From Thermoleophilaceae bacterium (GTDB lineage Bacteria; Actinomycetota; Thermoleophilia; Solirubrobacterales; Thermoleophilaceae): 43,854 nucleotides of DNA. Below, piece by piece: positions 1-7,840 of the stretch. The notes under the pieces are model-generated. The model saw only the letters and a list, made by a program, of their open reading frames with translations. It was not told the origin of the DNA and ran no database searches. Position 1 is the stretch's first letter. Every line of letters starts with the position of its first letter. The translations under genes were made by a program, and so were the position numbers. The stretch lies in NCBI GenBank assembly GCA_016929195.1, contig JAFGJG010000036.1:1-43854 (forward strand), in the 5' to 3' direction.

Positions 1-1259
1 ACGCCGATCTCCTCGGTCGGGTAGCTCGACGGGCTGACGACGATCTCCTGCGCGAGGATCATCACGTCGACGGCGTGCTCGAAGGCCGGCACGTCGAAGC
101 TGCCGTCGTCGCGGCGGAACTTCAGGAGGTTGAGCGACGCGAGGTTGCACGCCGAGTCGTCGACGTGCATGTACTCGCTGCAGGGGTTCGAGGCGTTGAT
201 CCGCCCGGAGTTCGGGCAGGTGTGCCAGTCGTTGATCGTGGTGTCGTACTGGACGCCCGGGTCGGCGCAGCGCCACGCCGCGTCGGCGATCTGCTCGAGC
301 ACATCGCGCGCCTGCACGCGCTGGATCACGGCGCCGTCGGTGCGGGCGGTGAGCTCCCACTCCTGGTCCTGCTCGACGCGCTCCATGAACTCGTCGGACA
401 CGCGCACCGAGTTGTTCGCGTTCTGGTACTGGATCGAGGCGAAGGCCTCGGAGTCGAGGCGCATGTCGAAGCCGGCGTCGCGCAGCGCGGCCGCCTTCTC
501 CTCCTCGCGCGCCTTGCACCAGACGAAGTCGAGGACGTCGGGGTGGTCGACGTCGAGCACGACCATCTTCGCCGCGCGGCGGGTCTTGCCGCCCGACTTG
601 ATCGTGCCGGCCCACGCGTCCGCGCCGCGCATGAAGGAGACCGGCCCGCTGGCTGTGCCGCCCTTCGAGAGGTGCTCGGTCGAGGCGCGGATGTTCGAGA
701 GGTTGATTCCCGACCCCGAGCCGCCGCGGAAGATCATCCCCTCCTTGGTGTTCCAGGCGAGGATCGACTCGATCGTGTCGTCGACCGAGAGGATGAAGCA
801 GGCCGAGCACTGCGGGCTCTCCTCGAAGCCGACGTTGAACCAGACCGGCGAGTTGAAGGCCGCCATCTGGTGGAGCAGGATGTGGGTGAGCTCGTCCTCG
901 AAGGCCTGAGCGTCCTCGTCGCTCGCGAAGTAGCCGCCCTCGCGCCCCCAGGCCGCGATCGTGCCGGAGACGCGGCCGATCATCTGCTTGACGGACGACT
1001 CGCGCTCGGGCGAGTCGAGGCGACCGCGGAAGTACTTCTGGGCGACGATGTTCGTCGCGTTCTGCGACCAGGAGGCGGGGAACTCGACGTCACGCTGCTC
1101 GAAGGCGGGGTTCGCGGGGTCGCCGATCACGGCGTCGCGAATCTCCCACTCGACCGAGTCGAAGGGGTGCGTTCCTGCGTCGGTGAAGCGGCGCGGGACG
1201 GTGACGCCGGCATCGCTGGCGGCGATGCTCGGTGCGGTGGCGTCACGGCTGTCTGACAT
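1..1259 (-). CDS. nrdJ: Adenosylcobalamin-dependent ribonucleotide reductase (class II), N-terminal part
   Basis: Reduces ribonucleotides to deoxyribonucleotides in the cytoplasm using coenzyme B12 as radical source, independent of oxygen. The gene runs off the left window edge, so only about 419 N-terminal residues are seen. Visible family motifs are FNSPVWFNVG near residue 135, the CSACF segment near 151-155, a glycine-rich substrate loop FRGGSGSGINLSN near 177-189 and NPCSEY near 358-363, whose cysteine is the expected thiyl-radical site. Start is ATG at 1259; the ORF reads MSDSRDATAPS. It lies 35 bp downstream of nrdR on the same strand, so the two form an nrdR-nrdJ operon under the NrdR boxes at 1847-1894. 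The C-terminal redox cysteines and any TSCPD domain lie outside the window. Confidence 0.95.
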   Translation of the reverse strand, partial: MSDSRDATAPSIAASDAGVTVPRRFTDAGTHPFDSVEWEIRDAVIGDPANPAFEQRDVEFPASWSQNATNIVAQKYFRGRLDSPERESSVKQMIGRVSGTIAAWGREGGYFASDEDAQAFEDELTHILLHQMAAFNSPVWFNVGFEESPQCSACFILSVDDTIESILAWNTKEGMIFRGGSGSGINLSNIRASTEHLSKGGTASGPVSFMRGADAWAGTIKSGGKTRRAAKMVVLDVDHPDVLDFVWCKAREEEKAAALRDAGFDMRLDSEAFASIQYQNANNSVRVSDEFMERVEQDQEWELTARTDGAVIQRVQARDVLEQIADAAWRCADPGVQYDTTINDWHTCPNSGRINASNPCSEYMHVDDSACNLASLNLLKFRRDDGSFDVPAFEHAVDVMILAQEIVVSPSSYPTEEIG

Positions 1260-1294
1260 GTCTTCTCCTCGTCTCAGGGGGTGGCCGTCGGCCA

Positions 1295-1837
1295 TTAGGG
1301 GGAACGACCGATGTTGCTCCCCGAGTCGGATGGAACGGGGGCGCCGTCGGCGGCGTCTTCGAAGGTCAGTTGATCGGCTCCGGCGAGCGGCTCCTCCTTG
1401 AAGCGCCGGACCACCGCGTCGAGCTCGTCGAGGTCCGCGAGATCGCGGTAGACGGACGCGAACTGGATGGCCGCCACGGGGTCGAGCCGCGCGAGGCCGC
1501 GCTCCGCGAGGTCGCCGATCTGCTCGGCCCGCACCTCGGACCCGGCCCGCCGCGCGGCGGCCGCGATCGACTCCGCCAGCTCCTCGAGCTGGGCCTCGGT
1601 GACCGGCCGCTTGCCCGCGGCCCGCGCGAGCCCGCCGAGGAGCTTCTGCACGTCGAAGCGCTCGCTGCTCCCGTCGCGCTTGAGCACCGACACGACGGGC
1701 CCCTCCACGCGCTCGTAGGTCGTGAAGCGGTTGCCGCACCCGGCGCACTCGCGGCGGCGGCGGATGGAGTCGCCCGGCTCGGTCAGGCGCGAGTCGACGA
1801 CACGCGTCGATTCGAAGGAGCAGAACGGGCAGAGCAC
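1295..1837 (-). CDS. nrdR: Transcriptional repressor NrdR
   Basis: Nucleotide-sensing repressor of ribonucleotide reductase genes. The 180-residue protein has the N-terminal zinc ribbon with cysteines 3, 6, 31 and 34 (start LCPFC, then ECAGCGNRF) followed by the ATP-cone domain (about residues 46-136), as in the roughly 150-aa family; the extra C-terminal tail is Ser/Asp/Gly-rich. GTG at 1837 is the only possible start because an in-frame TAG sits just upstream at 1849. A TAGAAT -10 element ends exactly 6 nt before this GTG, so the mRNA is probably leaderless. Together with nrdJ downstream this is an autoregulated operon, since the two NrdR boxes flank its own core promoter. Confidence 0.96.
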   Translation of the reverse strand: MLCPFCSFESTRVVDSRLTEPGDSIRRRRECAGCGNRFTTYERVEGPVVSVLKRDGSSERFDVQKLLGGLARAAGKRPVTEAQLEELAESIAAAARRAGSEVRAEQIGDLAERGLARLDPVAAIQFASVYRDLADLDELDAVVRRFKEEPLAGADQLTFEDAADGAPVPSDSGSNIGRSP

Positions 1838-1843
1838 ACCGTC

Positions 1844-1894
1844 ATTCTACTACCTGTAGGGCCTCGATCCTTCTCGAACCACAACATGTTGTGG
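1844..1894 (-). promoter_or_regulatory. nrdR-nrdJ promoter with two NrdR boxes
   Basis: A perfect 16-bp palindrome CCACAACATGTTGTGG lies at 1879-1894. A second, degenerate copy (CTACTACCTGTAGGGC, 10 of 16 matches) lies at 1847-1862, exactly 32 bp away. NrdR is known to bind paired 16-bp boxes about three helical turns apart. On the minus strand TAGAAT at 1849-1844 is a good -10 hexamer, placing the proximal box over the -10 and the distal box just upstream of the -35 position. The GTG of nrdR then coincides with the expected +1. Confidence 0.8.
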
Positions 1895-1899
1895 CGCAA

Positions 1900-2826
1900 T
1901 TACCGCAAAGACGAGAGCGTCTGCTGCAGCCCCTCGACGAGCCCGATGTCGGACTTCCAGCCCAGCTGCTGCTGGGCCCGCGAGGCGTCGAGCGCGATGT
2001 GGCGCACCTCGCCCTTGCGCTCCGGCTGGAAGTCCGGCTCGAAGCCGTTCTGCGCATGGGGCGCGAGGACGTCGACGATGTCGATGACCGTGACCTCCTC
2101 GCCGCGGCCGATGTTGAAGGCTCCGCCGGCGTCCGACTCGGCGGCGAGCAGGTTCGCGCTGACGATGTCGTCCACATGGACGTAGTCGCGCGTCTGAAGC
2201 CCGTCGCCGAAGACGACCGGCTGCCCTCCCTCGATCACCCGGCCGCAGAAGATCGCGATAACCCCCGCCTCCCCGAGCGGGTCCTGGCGCGGCCCGTAGA
2301 CGTTGCCGAAGCGGAGCGCCACGGTGGAGAGCCCGTGCAGGCGCGTGTAGAGGGCGCAGTAGTTCTCGGCGCAGAACTTCGAGAGCCCGTAGGGCGCCTC
2401 GGGGGCCACCGGGTGGTCCTCGGGCGCCGGGATCGTCTGCGCCTCGCCGTAGATCGCGCCGCCCGTCGACGCGAACACGACCCGGCGGACGCCGTGGTCC
2501 TTCGCGGCGTTGAGGACGTTCACCGTCCCGCCGACGTTCACCGCTGCGTCAAACGCGGTGTCGGCCACCGACTTGCGGACGTCCACCTGGGCGCCGAGGT
2601 GGAAGATCACCTCGGGGGCGGTCCGCTCGACCAGCGCGCTCACCGCCTCGGCGTCGCGCAGGTCCACCTCGGCCAGCTCGGCGCCGTTCGCGAGCGCCCC
2701 CTCGAGGTTCTCGCGCCTGCCCGTCGAGATGTTGTCGAGGATCGTCACGGCGTCGCCCCGCTGGAGCAGGGCGTCCACGAGATTGGAGCCGATGAAGCCG
2801 GCGCCTCCGGTCACGAGCGTCTTCAT
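1900..2826 (-). CDS. NAD-dependent epimerase/dehydratase, UDP-glucose 4-epimerase-like
   Basis: Extended short-chain dehydrogenase (SDR), 308 aa, acting on nucleotide sugars for cell-surface polysaccharides. The N-terminal Rossmann motif TGGAGFIGS follows the start directly, then the ASTGG serine region and the catalytic YGLSK (Tyr-x3-Lys). FGNVYGPRQDP and the tail VHVDDIVSANLLA are typical of GalE/UDP-sugar epimerases. ATG at 2826 is chosen because it sits at the NAD fold; upstream in-frame codons add only a non-conserved leader. TACCAT lies 10 nt before the start. The gene ends 6 bp from the distal NrdR box. Exact sugar specificity cannot be told from sequence (galactose, glucuronate and other epimerases are possible). 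Confidence 0.85.
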   Translation of the reverse strand: MKTLVTGGAGFIGSNLVDALLQRGDAVTILDNISTGRRENLEGALANGAELAEVDLRDAEAVSALVERTAPEVIFHLGAQVDVRKSVADTAFDAAVNVGGTVNVLNAAKDHGVRRVVFASTGGAIYGEAQTIPAPEDHPVAPEAPYGLSKFCAENYCALYTRLHGLSTVALRFGNVYGPRQDPLGEAGVIAIFCGRVIEGGQPVVFGDGLQTRDYVHVDDIVSANLLAAESDAGGAFNIGRGEEVTVIDIVDVLAPHAQNGFEPDFQPERKGEVRHIALDASRAQQQLGWKSDIGLVEGLQQTLSSLR

Positions 2827-2899
2827 GAAGCCCGGCATGGTAGGTGGTCTGTCAGCCTGCGCAAGCCGATGCAGACGATGACCGAGCAAGGAGCGAGTG

Positions 2900-4261
2900 A
2901 TGCGTGAGCTGCTTGACGCCGCGGCCGGCCACGCCGCGGCCTATCTCGAATCCCTCCCCGAGCGGCGCGTGGGAGCGCCGCGGGGGGTGGAGGACACCAA
3001 GGCGGCGCTCGGCGCCGAGCTCCCCGGCGGCCCGGTCGACCCCCGCCGCGTGCTCGACGAGCTGGTCGCGGAGGCCGACCCGGGCATCACGGCGATGGGC
3101 TCGCCGCGCTACTTCGGGTTCGTCATCGGCGGCGCGTACCCGGCCGCGATCGCCGCCGACTGGATGGCATCCGCCTGGGACCAGAACTCGGGGCTCGCGA
3201 GCCCGACCCCGTCCGTGGCGGCGATCGAGGAGATCACCGGCGCCTGGCTGCTGGACCTCCTCGGCCTCCCCGCCGGCGCGTCGTTCGCGCTCGTCACGGG
3301 GTGCCAGATGGCGCACGTGACCGCGCTGGCCGCCGCTCGTCACCGCCTGCTGGCCGGCGCCGGATGGGACGTGGAGGCGGCCGGCCTCGCCGGTGCGCCT
3401 GCGCTGCGGGCGCTCGTCTGCGCCGAGCGGCACGTGACCGTGGACAGGGCGCTGCGGCTGCTCGGGCTCGGCACGGCGTGCATCGAGGCGGTCGAGGCCG
3501 ACGAGCGCGGCGCCATGCGCGCCGATGCCCTCGAGGCCGCGCTCGCCTCGGCCGACGGCCCCACCCTCGTGGTCGCGCAGGCGGGCAACGTCAACACCGG
3601 CGCGGTCGACCCGCTGGCGGAGGTCTGCCGGCTCGGCCACGCGGCCGGCGCCTGGGTGCACGTCGACGGGGCGTTCGGGCTCTGGGCGAACGCGAGCCCC
3701 GCGCGGCGCGGCCTCCTCGGCGGCTGCGAGCAGGCGGACTCCTGGGCCACGGACGGGCACAAGTGGCTGAACGTCCCCTACGACTGCGGCATCGCCGTGG
3801 TCGCCGACCCGAGCGCCCACTGCGCGGCGATGAGCGTCCAGGCGAGCTACCTCCAGCAGGGCGCGGGGCTGCGCGAGCCGATGGACTGGACGCCCGAGTT
3901 CTCGCGCCGGGCCCGCTCGCTGCCGGTCTACGCCACGCTGCGCTCTCTGGGGCGGACCGGCGTCGCGGAGCTGGTCGACCGCCTGTGCGAATGCGCGGAG
4001 CGGTTCGCCGCCGAGCTCGGCCGCCGGCCGGGGGTCGAGGTCCTGGCGCAGGGCCTCAACCAGGTGCTCGTGCGCCCGGAGGGCGACGTGGACGCCATCG
4101 TCCGCGCCATCCAGGACGAGGGGACCTGCTGGGTGAGCGCCACCACCTGGCGCGGGACCCGCTGCATCCGCATCTCCGTCTGCAACTGGCGGACGACCTT
4201 CGAGGACGTCGACCGTTCGGTGGCGGCGATGACGGAGCAGTTCGAGCGCGTGCCCGCTTGA
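2900..4261 (+). CDS. Pyridoxal-dependent decarboxylase (group II, aromatic-L-amino-acid decarboxylase family)
   Basis: Predicted cytosolic PLP enzyme that decarboxylates an amino acid; 453 aa, matching the family's usual 450-500. The PLP-binding lysine lies in DGHKWLNVPYDCG, and the ring-binding aspartate in VHVDGAFG. GSPRYFGFVIGG and WDQNSGLASPTPSV near the N-terminus are the typical active-site loops. A GTG and an ATG are adjacent (2897, 2900); the AAGGAG at 2888-2893 is 6 nt before the ATG, so the ATG is preferred. The gene is divergent from galE and 22 bp upstream of tmk, but the substrate (aromatic amino acid, glutamate or other) is not determinable here. Confidence 0.85.
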   Translation: MRELLDAAAGHAAAYLESLPERRVGAPRGVEDTKAALGAELPGGPVDPRRVLDELVAEADPGITAMGSPRYFGFVIGGAYPAAIAADWMASAWDQNSGLASPTPSVAAIEEITGAWLLDLLGLPAGASFALVTGCQMAHVTALAAARHRLLAGAGWDVEAAGLAGAPALRALVCAERHVTVDRALRLLGLGTACIEAVEADERGAMRADALEAALASADGPTLVVAQAGNVNTGAVDPLAEVCRLGHAAGAWVHVDGAFGLWANASPARRGLLGGCEQADSWATDGHKWLNVPYDCGIAVVADPSAHCAAMSVQASYLQQGAGLREPMDWTPEFSRRARSLPVYATLRSLGRTGVAELVDRLCECAERFAAELGRRPGVEVLAQGLNQVLVRPEGDVDAIVRAIQDEGTCWVSATTWRGTRCIRISVCNWRTTFEDVDRSVAAMTEQFERVPA

Positions 4262-4283
4262 CCCATTGCTACGGTCGCCGCCC

Positions 4284-4895
4284 ATGCGCGGCCTGTTCGT
4301 CACCTTCGAGGGCATCGACCGGTCGGGGAAGACCACCCAGGCCGGCCTGCTCGTCGAGGCGCTCCGCGACGAGGGCGTCGCGGTCCGTGAGCCGGGCGGC
4401 ACCGAGCTTGGCGAGCGCGTGCGCGACCTGGTCAAGGACGCCGCCCTCGACGCGGGCCCGCGCGCCGAGGCGCTGCTCTTCGCGGCGGCGCGCGCGCAGC
4501 TCGTGGAAGCGGTGATCCGGCCCGCGCTCGAGCGCGGCGGGGTCGTGGTCTCCGACCGCTTCCTGGACAGCTCGCTCGCCTATCAGGGCGATGCCCGCGG
4601 CCTGGGCGTGGACGAGGTCGAGCGCGTGAACCGGTTCGCCACCGGGGGCCTGCTGCCGGACCTGACCTTCCTGCTCGAGCTCGACCCGGCCGAGGCCGCC
4701 CAGCGCGCCGGCATGCTCGACCGCTTCGAGGACGAGGGCCTCGCTCTCCAGCGGGCGGTCGCTGAGGCCTACGACCGGCTGGCCGACGCGAGCCCCGGGC
4801 GCTGGCGCCGGCTCGACGCCGGCCGGCCCGCCGGCGACGTGCACGCCGACGTCATGGTCGCGGTCGAGGCCGCACGGGCGGCGGCCCGGGCATGA
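4284..4895 (+). CDS. tmk: Thymidylate kinase
   Basis: Phosphorylates dTMP to dTDP in pyrimidine deoxynucleotide synthesis. The 203-aa protein has the P-loop FEGIDRSGKTT at the very N-terminus, the DRFLDSSLAYQG substrate motif near residue 95, and the usual LID region around MLDRFEDE. ATG at 4284 is chosen because it puts the P-loop about 8 residues in, as in the family; an upstream ATG-equivalent adds six unrelated residues. TACGGT lies 8 nt before the ATG, a possible near-leaderless promoter. Its last codons overlap holB by 4 bp (ATGA), so the two are translationally coupled. Confidence 0.96.
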   Translation: MRGLFVTFEGIDRSGKTTQAGLLVEALRDEGVAVREPGGTELGERVRDLVKDAALDAGPRAEALLFAAARAQLVEAVIRPALERGGVVVSDRFLDSSLAYQGDARGLGVDEVERVNRFATGGLLPDLTFLLELDPAEAAQRAGMLDRFEDEGLALQRAVAEAYDRLADASPGRWRRLDAGRPAGDVHADVMVAVEAARAAARA

Positions 4896-6016
4896 GCGAC
4901 GTCGCGGTCCTGCCCGGAACGGAGGACCACCCGCACGCGCGGATGGTGCTGTCGACCGCTCTCGCCGACTCGCCCTCGCACGCCTACCTCTTCCACGGCC
5001 CCGCGGGAACGGGCAAGAGCACCGCGGCCCGCGCCTTCGCCGCCGAGCTGCTCGCCGCTGGGTCGGACGACCCCGAGTCGGTCCGCCGGCGCGTGCAGAA
5101 CGGCAGCCACCCCGACCTGACCTGGGTGCGCCCCACGGGTGCGCACGTGATGCGGGTGGAGGACGTGGAGGGCCCGGTGGTCGGCGCGGCCACCCGCACG
5201 CCGTTCGAGGCGTCGCGCCGCGTGTTCGTCCTCGAGCGTGTGGACACGATGAACGACGAGGTCTCGAACCGGCTCCTGAAGACGCTCGAGGAGCCGGCCT
5301 CGTTCGTCCACCTGATCCTGCTGACCGAGTCGCTCGGCCGGGTGCTGGACACCGTCGTCTCGCGCTGCCAGCTCGTGCGCTTCGAGCCGCTCCCCGCGGC
5401 GCGCATCGCGTCCGTGCTCGAGTCCGAGGGCGTTTCGCCCGAGCGGGCGCTCGCGTGCGCCGGCCTGTCGCTCGGCAACCTCACACGCGCGCGCTTCCTC
5501 GCGTCACCCGAGGGTCAGGAGCTGCGCGCCGAGGTCGGCCGCTTCGTGTCCGCCGCGCTGCACGGCGGCCCGCCCGAGCCGTGGCGGCCGCTGCTCGAGC
5601 GGGCCGAGCGCGCCCGCGCCGAGGCGGAGGAGCGCGCCGCCGAGGAGCGCGCCGAGCGCATCGAGCTGGAGCCGAAGGGCCGCGAGCGGCGCGGCCTCGA
5701 GCGCGAGGCGGAGGAGGCCGCCAAGCGCGAGGGCCGGCGAGCCCGCACGGGCGTCCTCGACCTGGCGCTGACGCTGGCCGAGCTGTCCTTCCGCGACCTC
5801 GTCTGCGTGGCGGAGGGCGCGCCGGAGGCCGTGCTGGCGGTGGACTCCCCGCCCGACCTGACGGGCGACGCGCGCTCGCGCGACGCGCGCCGGCTGCGCG
5901 AGGCGGCCGAGCGCTGCGAGGCCACGCGCCAGTCGCTCGAGCTGAACGTGACCGAGGAGCTCGCCCTGTCGGCGCTGGGGTTCCGGCTCGCGGCGCTGGC
6001 CGGCGAAGCGGCCTAG
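4892..6016 (+). CDS. holB: DNA polymerase III subunit delta-prime
   Basis: Clamp-loader ATPase subunit of the replication machinery. The 374-aa protein has a Walker A motif (HGPAGTGKST), the sensor region EEPASFVHLILLTES and the SRC motif VVSRCQLVRFEPL. Start ATG overlaps the tmk stop (ATGA), the usual tmk-holB pairing. Residues about 230-285 are a very charged Arg/Glu/Ala-rich helical insert not expected in the core fold. The stop codon is shared as CTAG (6013-6016) with the convergent PLP enzyme gene. Confidence 0.93.
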   Translation: MSDVAVLPGTEDHPHARMVLSTALADSPSHAYLFHGPAGTGKSTAARAFAAELLAAGSDDPESVRRRVQNGSHPDLTWVRPTGAHVMRVEDVEGPVVGAATRTPFEASRRVFVLERVDTMNDEVSNRLLKTLEEPASFVHLILLTESLGRVLDTVVSRCQLVRFEPLPAARIASVLESEGVSPERALACAGLSLGNLTRARFLASPEGQELRAEVGRFVSAALHGGPPEPWRPLLERAERARAEAEERAAEERAERIELEPKGRERRGLEREAEEAAKREGRRARTGVLDLALTLAELSFRDLVCVAEGAPEAVLAVDSPPDLTGDARSRDARRLREAAERCEATRQSLELNVTEELALSALGFRLAALAGEAA

Positions 6017-7026
6017 CCGCCCAGCGCCCGCCGAAGGTCGGCCCAGAGGTCCTCCACGTCCTCGCAGCCGACGCTCATGCGGATCAGGCCGGGCGGCACG
6101 TGCTCCTGGCGCTCGTGGGTGCCGCGCCGCTCCATCGTCGTGTCCACGCCCCCGAGGCTCGTGGCGTGGCGGATGACCCGCGCGTCCGCGCAGGCGGCGT
6201 CGGCCGCGGCGGCGCCGGCCAGCTCGAAGCTCACGACCGCGCCGAAGCCGGGGTAGCGCACGCGCGCGACGGCGGGGTGCTCCGCCAGGCGCTCGGCGAG
6301 CACGGCCGCGCTCGCCGACGCCTGCCGCAGCCGGAGCGGGAGCGTCCGCACGCCGCGCAGGGCGAGGAAGGTCTCGAGCGCCCCGGGGGTGGCACCGGTG
6401 AGGCCGCGCGTCTCCCGCAGCTCCTCCGCCAGGTCCGGGTCGCGGGCGACCGCGACGCCGAGCAGCAGGTCGGAGTGGCCGCCGACGAACTTGGTGGCCG
6501 AGTGGACGACCACGTCCGCCCCGAGGGCCAGCGGGCGCTGGAAGAGGGGCGTGGCGAACGTGTTGTCCACGACGAGCGTGGCGTCCGCGCGCCGCGGGGC
6601 GGCGCAGATCCGCTCGACGTCCGCCACCTCGAGGAGGGGGTTGGACGGCGACTCGAGCCAGATCACGTCCGCCGCGCCGGCGCGCTCGGGCCAGCGCTCG
6701 TCGGCGACCGGCAGCCGCTCGACCCGCCAGCCGTGGTCGCGCTCGCCGGCCTCGGCCAGGCCGGCCACGCCCAGGTAGCAGTCGTCTCCGAGGACGAGAT
6801 GCCCGCCGTCGGGCATCCGGTGCATGACGGCCGCGCAGGCCGCCATCCCGGACGCGAACGCCACCGCCTCGCCCCCCTCCAGGCCGCCGATCACGTCCTC
6901 GAAGGCCTCCCAGGTCTCGGTGGCCTCGGTCCGGCTGTAGACCCGCTCCGTCCCGAGCAGGAAGTTCGACGCCGGGACGAGCGGCGCGTTGAGCGGCGCA
7001 CCGGGCGCCTCGGGCCGGCCGCCCAC
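6013..7026 (-). CDS. Cys/Met-metabolism PLP-dependent enzyme (cystathionine gamma-synthase/lyase family)
   Basis: PLP enzyme for trans-sulfuration (cystathionine synthesis or cleavage, or methionine gamma-lyase). Family signatures are YSRTEATETWEAFE near the N-terminus, GMAACAAV, and the PLP lysine in HSATKFVGGHSD. It is somewhat short (337 aa from this start against about 380). The first conventional start is GTG at 7026, but conserved sequence (KPETWAV) continues upstream without an ATG, GTG or TTG; a CTG at 7065 overlaps the TGA of the upstream gene as CTGA and is a possible non-canonical, coupled start. The true N-terminus is therefore uncertain. Confidence 0.85.
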   Translation of the reverse strand: MGGRPEAPGAPLNAPLVPASNFLLGTERVYSRTEATETWEAFEDVIGGLEGGEAVAFASGMAACAAVMHRMPDGGHLVLGDDCYLGVAGLAEAGERDHGWRVERLPVADERWPERAGAADVIWLESPSNPLLEVADVERICAAPRRADATLVVDNTFATPLFQRPLALGADVVVHSATKFVGGHSDLLLGVAVARDPDLAEELRETRGLTGATPGALETFLALRGVRTLPLRLRQASASAAVLAERLAEHPAVARVRYPGFGAVVSFELAGAAAADAACADARVIRHATSLGGVDTTMERRGTHERQEHVPPGLIRMSVGCEDVEDLWADLRRALGG

Positions 7027-7061
7027 GACCGCCCAGGTCTCGGGCTTGACGTCGCCGCGTC

Positions 7062-7721
7062 TCAGAGCGTCGGCTTGGCGACCAGGTAGTAGAACGCGAC
7101 GGCCATCGCCGCGGTCGCGAAGCTCCACAGCGCGGCCCAGGCGATCCGCTCCTGCGGCTGCATCTGCGGGCGGGCGAGGCCGAAGATCACCACCAGCTCG
7201 AACACCACGCACGCCGCGGCGAACGGGACGGCGCCCCACAGGCCGGTGATCGCCATGAGGATGTACAGCGGCACCTGCGTGCCCGCGGCGGCCCCGCCCG
7301 CGGAGAGGATGAGCATGAAGTACTCGTTGTAGGAGTCGCGGTAGATCGGGACGCGCGGGTTGAGCGCGTCGCGGAACCGCGACCCGAATGCCTGGTCTGA
7401 CATCGCGGGCATCATTCCATCACGCGCGGCTCGGCGTTCCAAGACCGCCGCCGCGGCGGGGCAGGAGGCCACCCGCCACGGCGCCAGCCCGCGCACCACG
7501 CGGAGCGGCTCGCCGCGCGCGTCGAGGAAGACCACGTCGATCGGGAAGCGCATGCCGAAGGTGTGCACGGAGCGGCAGCGGGGCATGAGGAGCGCCGTGT
7601 CCGGGGGCAGGCCACGGAGCAGCGCGAGGCCGAGCAGCCGCGCCCGCGGCGAGCGCGCCACGTGTACCCGGAGGCGCCCGAGCCGGAACGACTCGAGCCG
7701 CTGAAGCCTGCGCGGCACCAC
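7062..7721 (-). CDS. DUF192 domain fused in frame to a three-helix membrane protein
   Basis: One 219-aa reading frame holds two parts. Residues about 10-97 are a DUF192 domain (LLGLALLRGLPPDTALL, HTFGMRFPIDVVFLD, RVVRGLAPWR), a small beta fold of unknown function. From the internal ATG at 7403 (MSDQAFGS) follows a 113-aa protein with three hydrophobic segments (LILSAGGAAAG, LYILMAITGLWGAVPFAAACVV, WAALWSFATAAMAVAFYYLV). The usual C-terminal end of DUF192 (ELPAG-type strand) is cut off at VLERRAARDG. The start is GTG 7721. It may be a true fusion, or two genes whose stop codon was lost. It lies directly upstream of the cystathionine-family gene. Confidence 0.7.
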   Translation of the reverse strand: MVPRRLQRLESFRLGRLRVHVARSPRARLLGLALLRGLPPDTALLMPRCRSVHTFGMRFPIDVVFLDARGEPLRVVRGLAPWRVASCPAAAAVLERRAARDGMMPAMSDQAFGSRFRDALNPRVPIYRDSYNEYFMLILSAGGAAAGTQVPLYILMAITGLWGAVPFAAACVVFELVVIFGLARPQMQPQERIAWAALWSFATAAMAVAFYYLVAKPTL

Positions 7722-7761
7722 GCCGATAGGAGGAGCGGGCCGGGCTAGACTCGTCCCCTTC

Positions 7762-7834
7762 GCCGACGTAGCTCAGTTGGTAGAGCACCTCTCTCGTAAA
7801 GAGGATGTCGCCGGTTCGAGTCCGGCCGTCGGCT
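7762..7834 (+). tRNA. tRNA-Thr (CGT)
   Basis: Full cloverleaf of 73 nt. The acceptor GCCGACG (7762-7768) pairs with CGTCGGC (7827-7833), followed by discriminator T. The anticodon stem CCTCT/AGAGG encloses the loop CTCGTAA, giving anticodon CGT for threonine codon ACG. The T-arm GGTTCGAGTCC is standard. CCA is not encoded. A TAGACT -10 element at 7746-7751 sits 10 nt upstream. Confidence 0.97.
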
Positions 7835-7840
7835 TCCCGC

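Noticed and set aside
75-1256. Long plus-strand open frame of 393 codons
   Set aside because: It is antisense to nrdJ, whose product is clearly recognisable; GC-rich codon use keeps the opposite frame open.
3301-4515. Long Arg/Gly-rich open frame crossing two genes
   Set aside because: It is out of frame with the decarboxylase and tmk, and has low-complexity Arg/Ala/Gly composition.
5455-7089. 544-codon plus-strand open frame
   Set aside because: It covers holB out of frame and the cystathionine-family gene antisense; no domain is recognisable.
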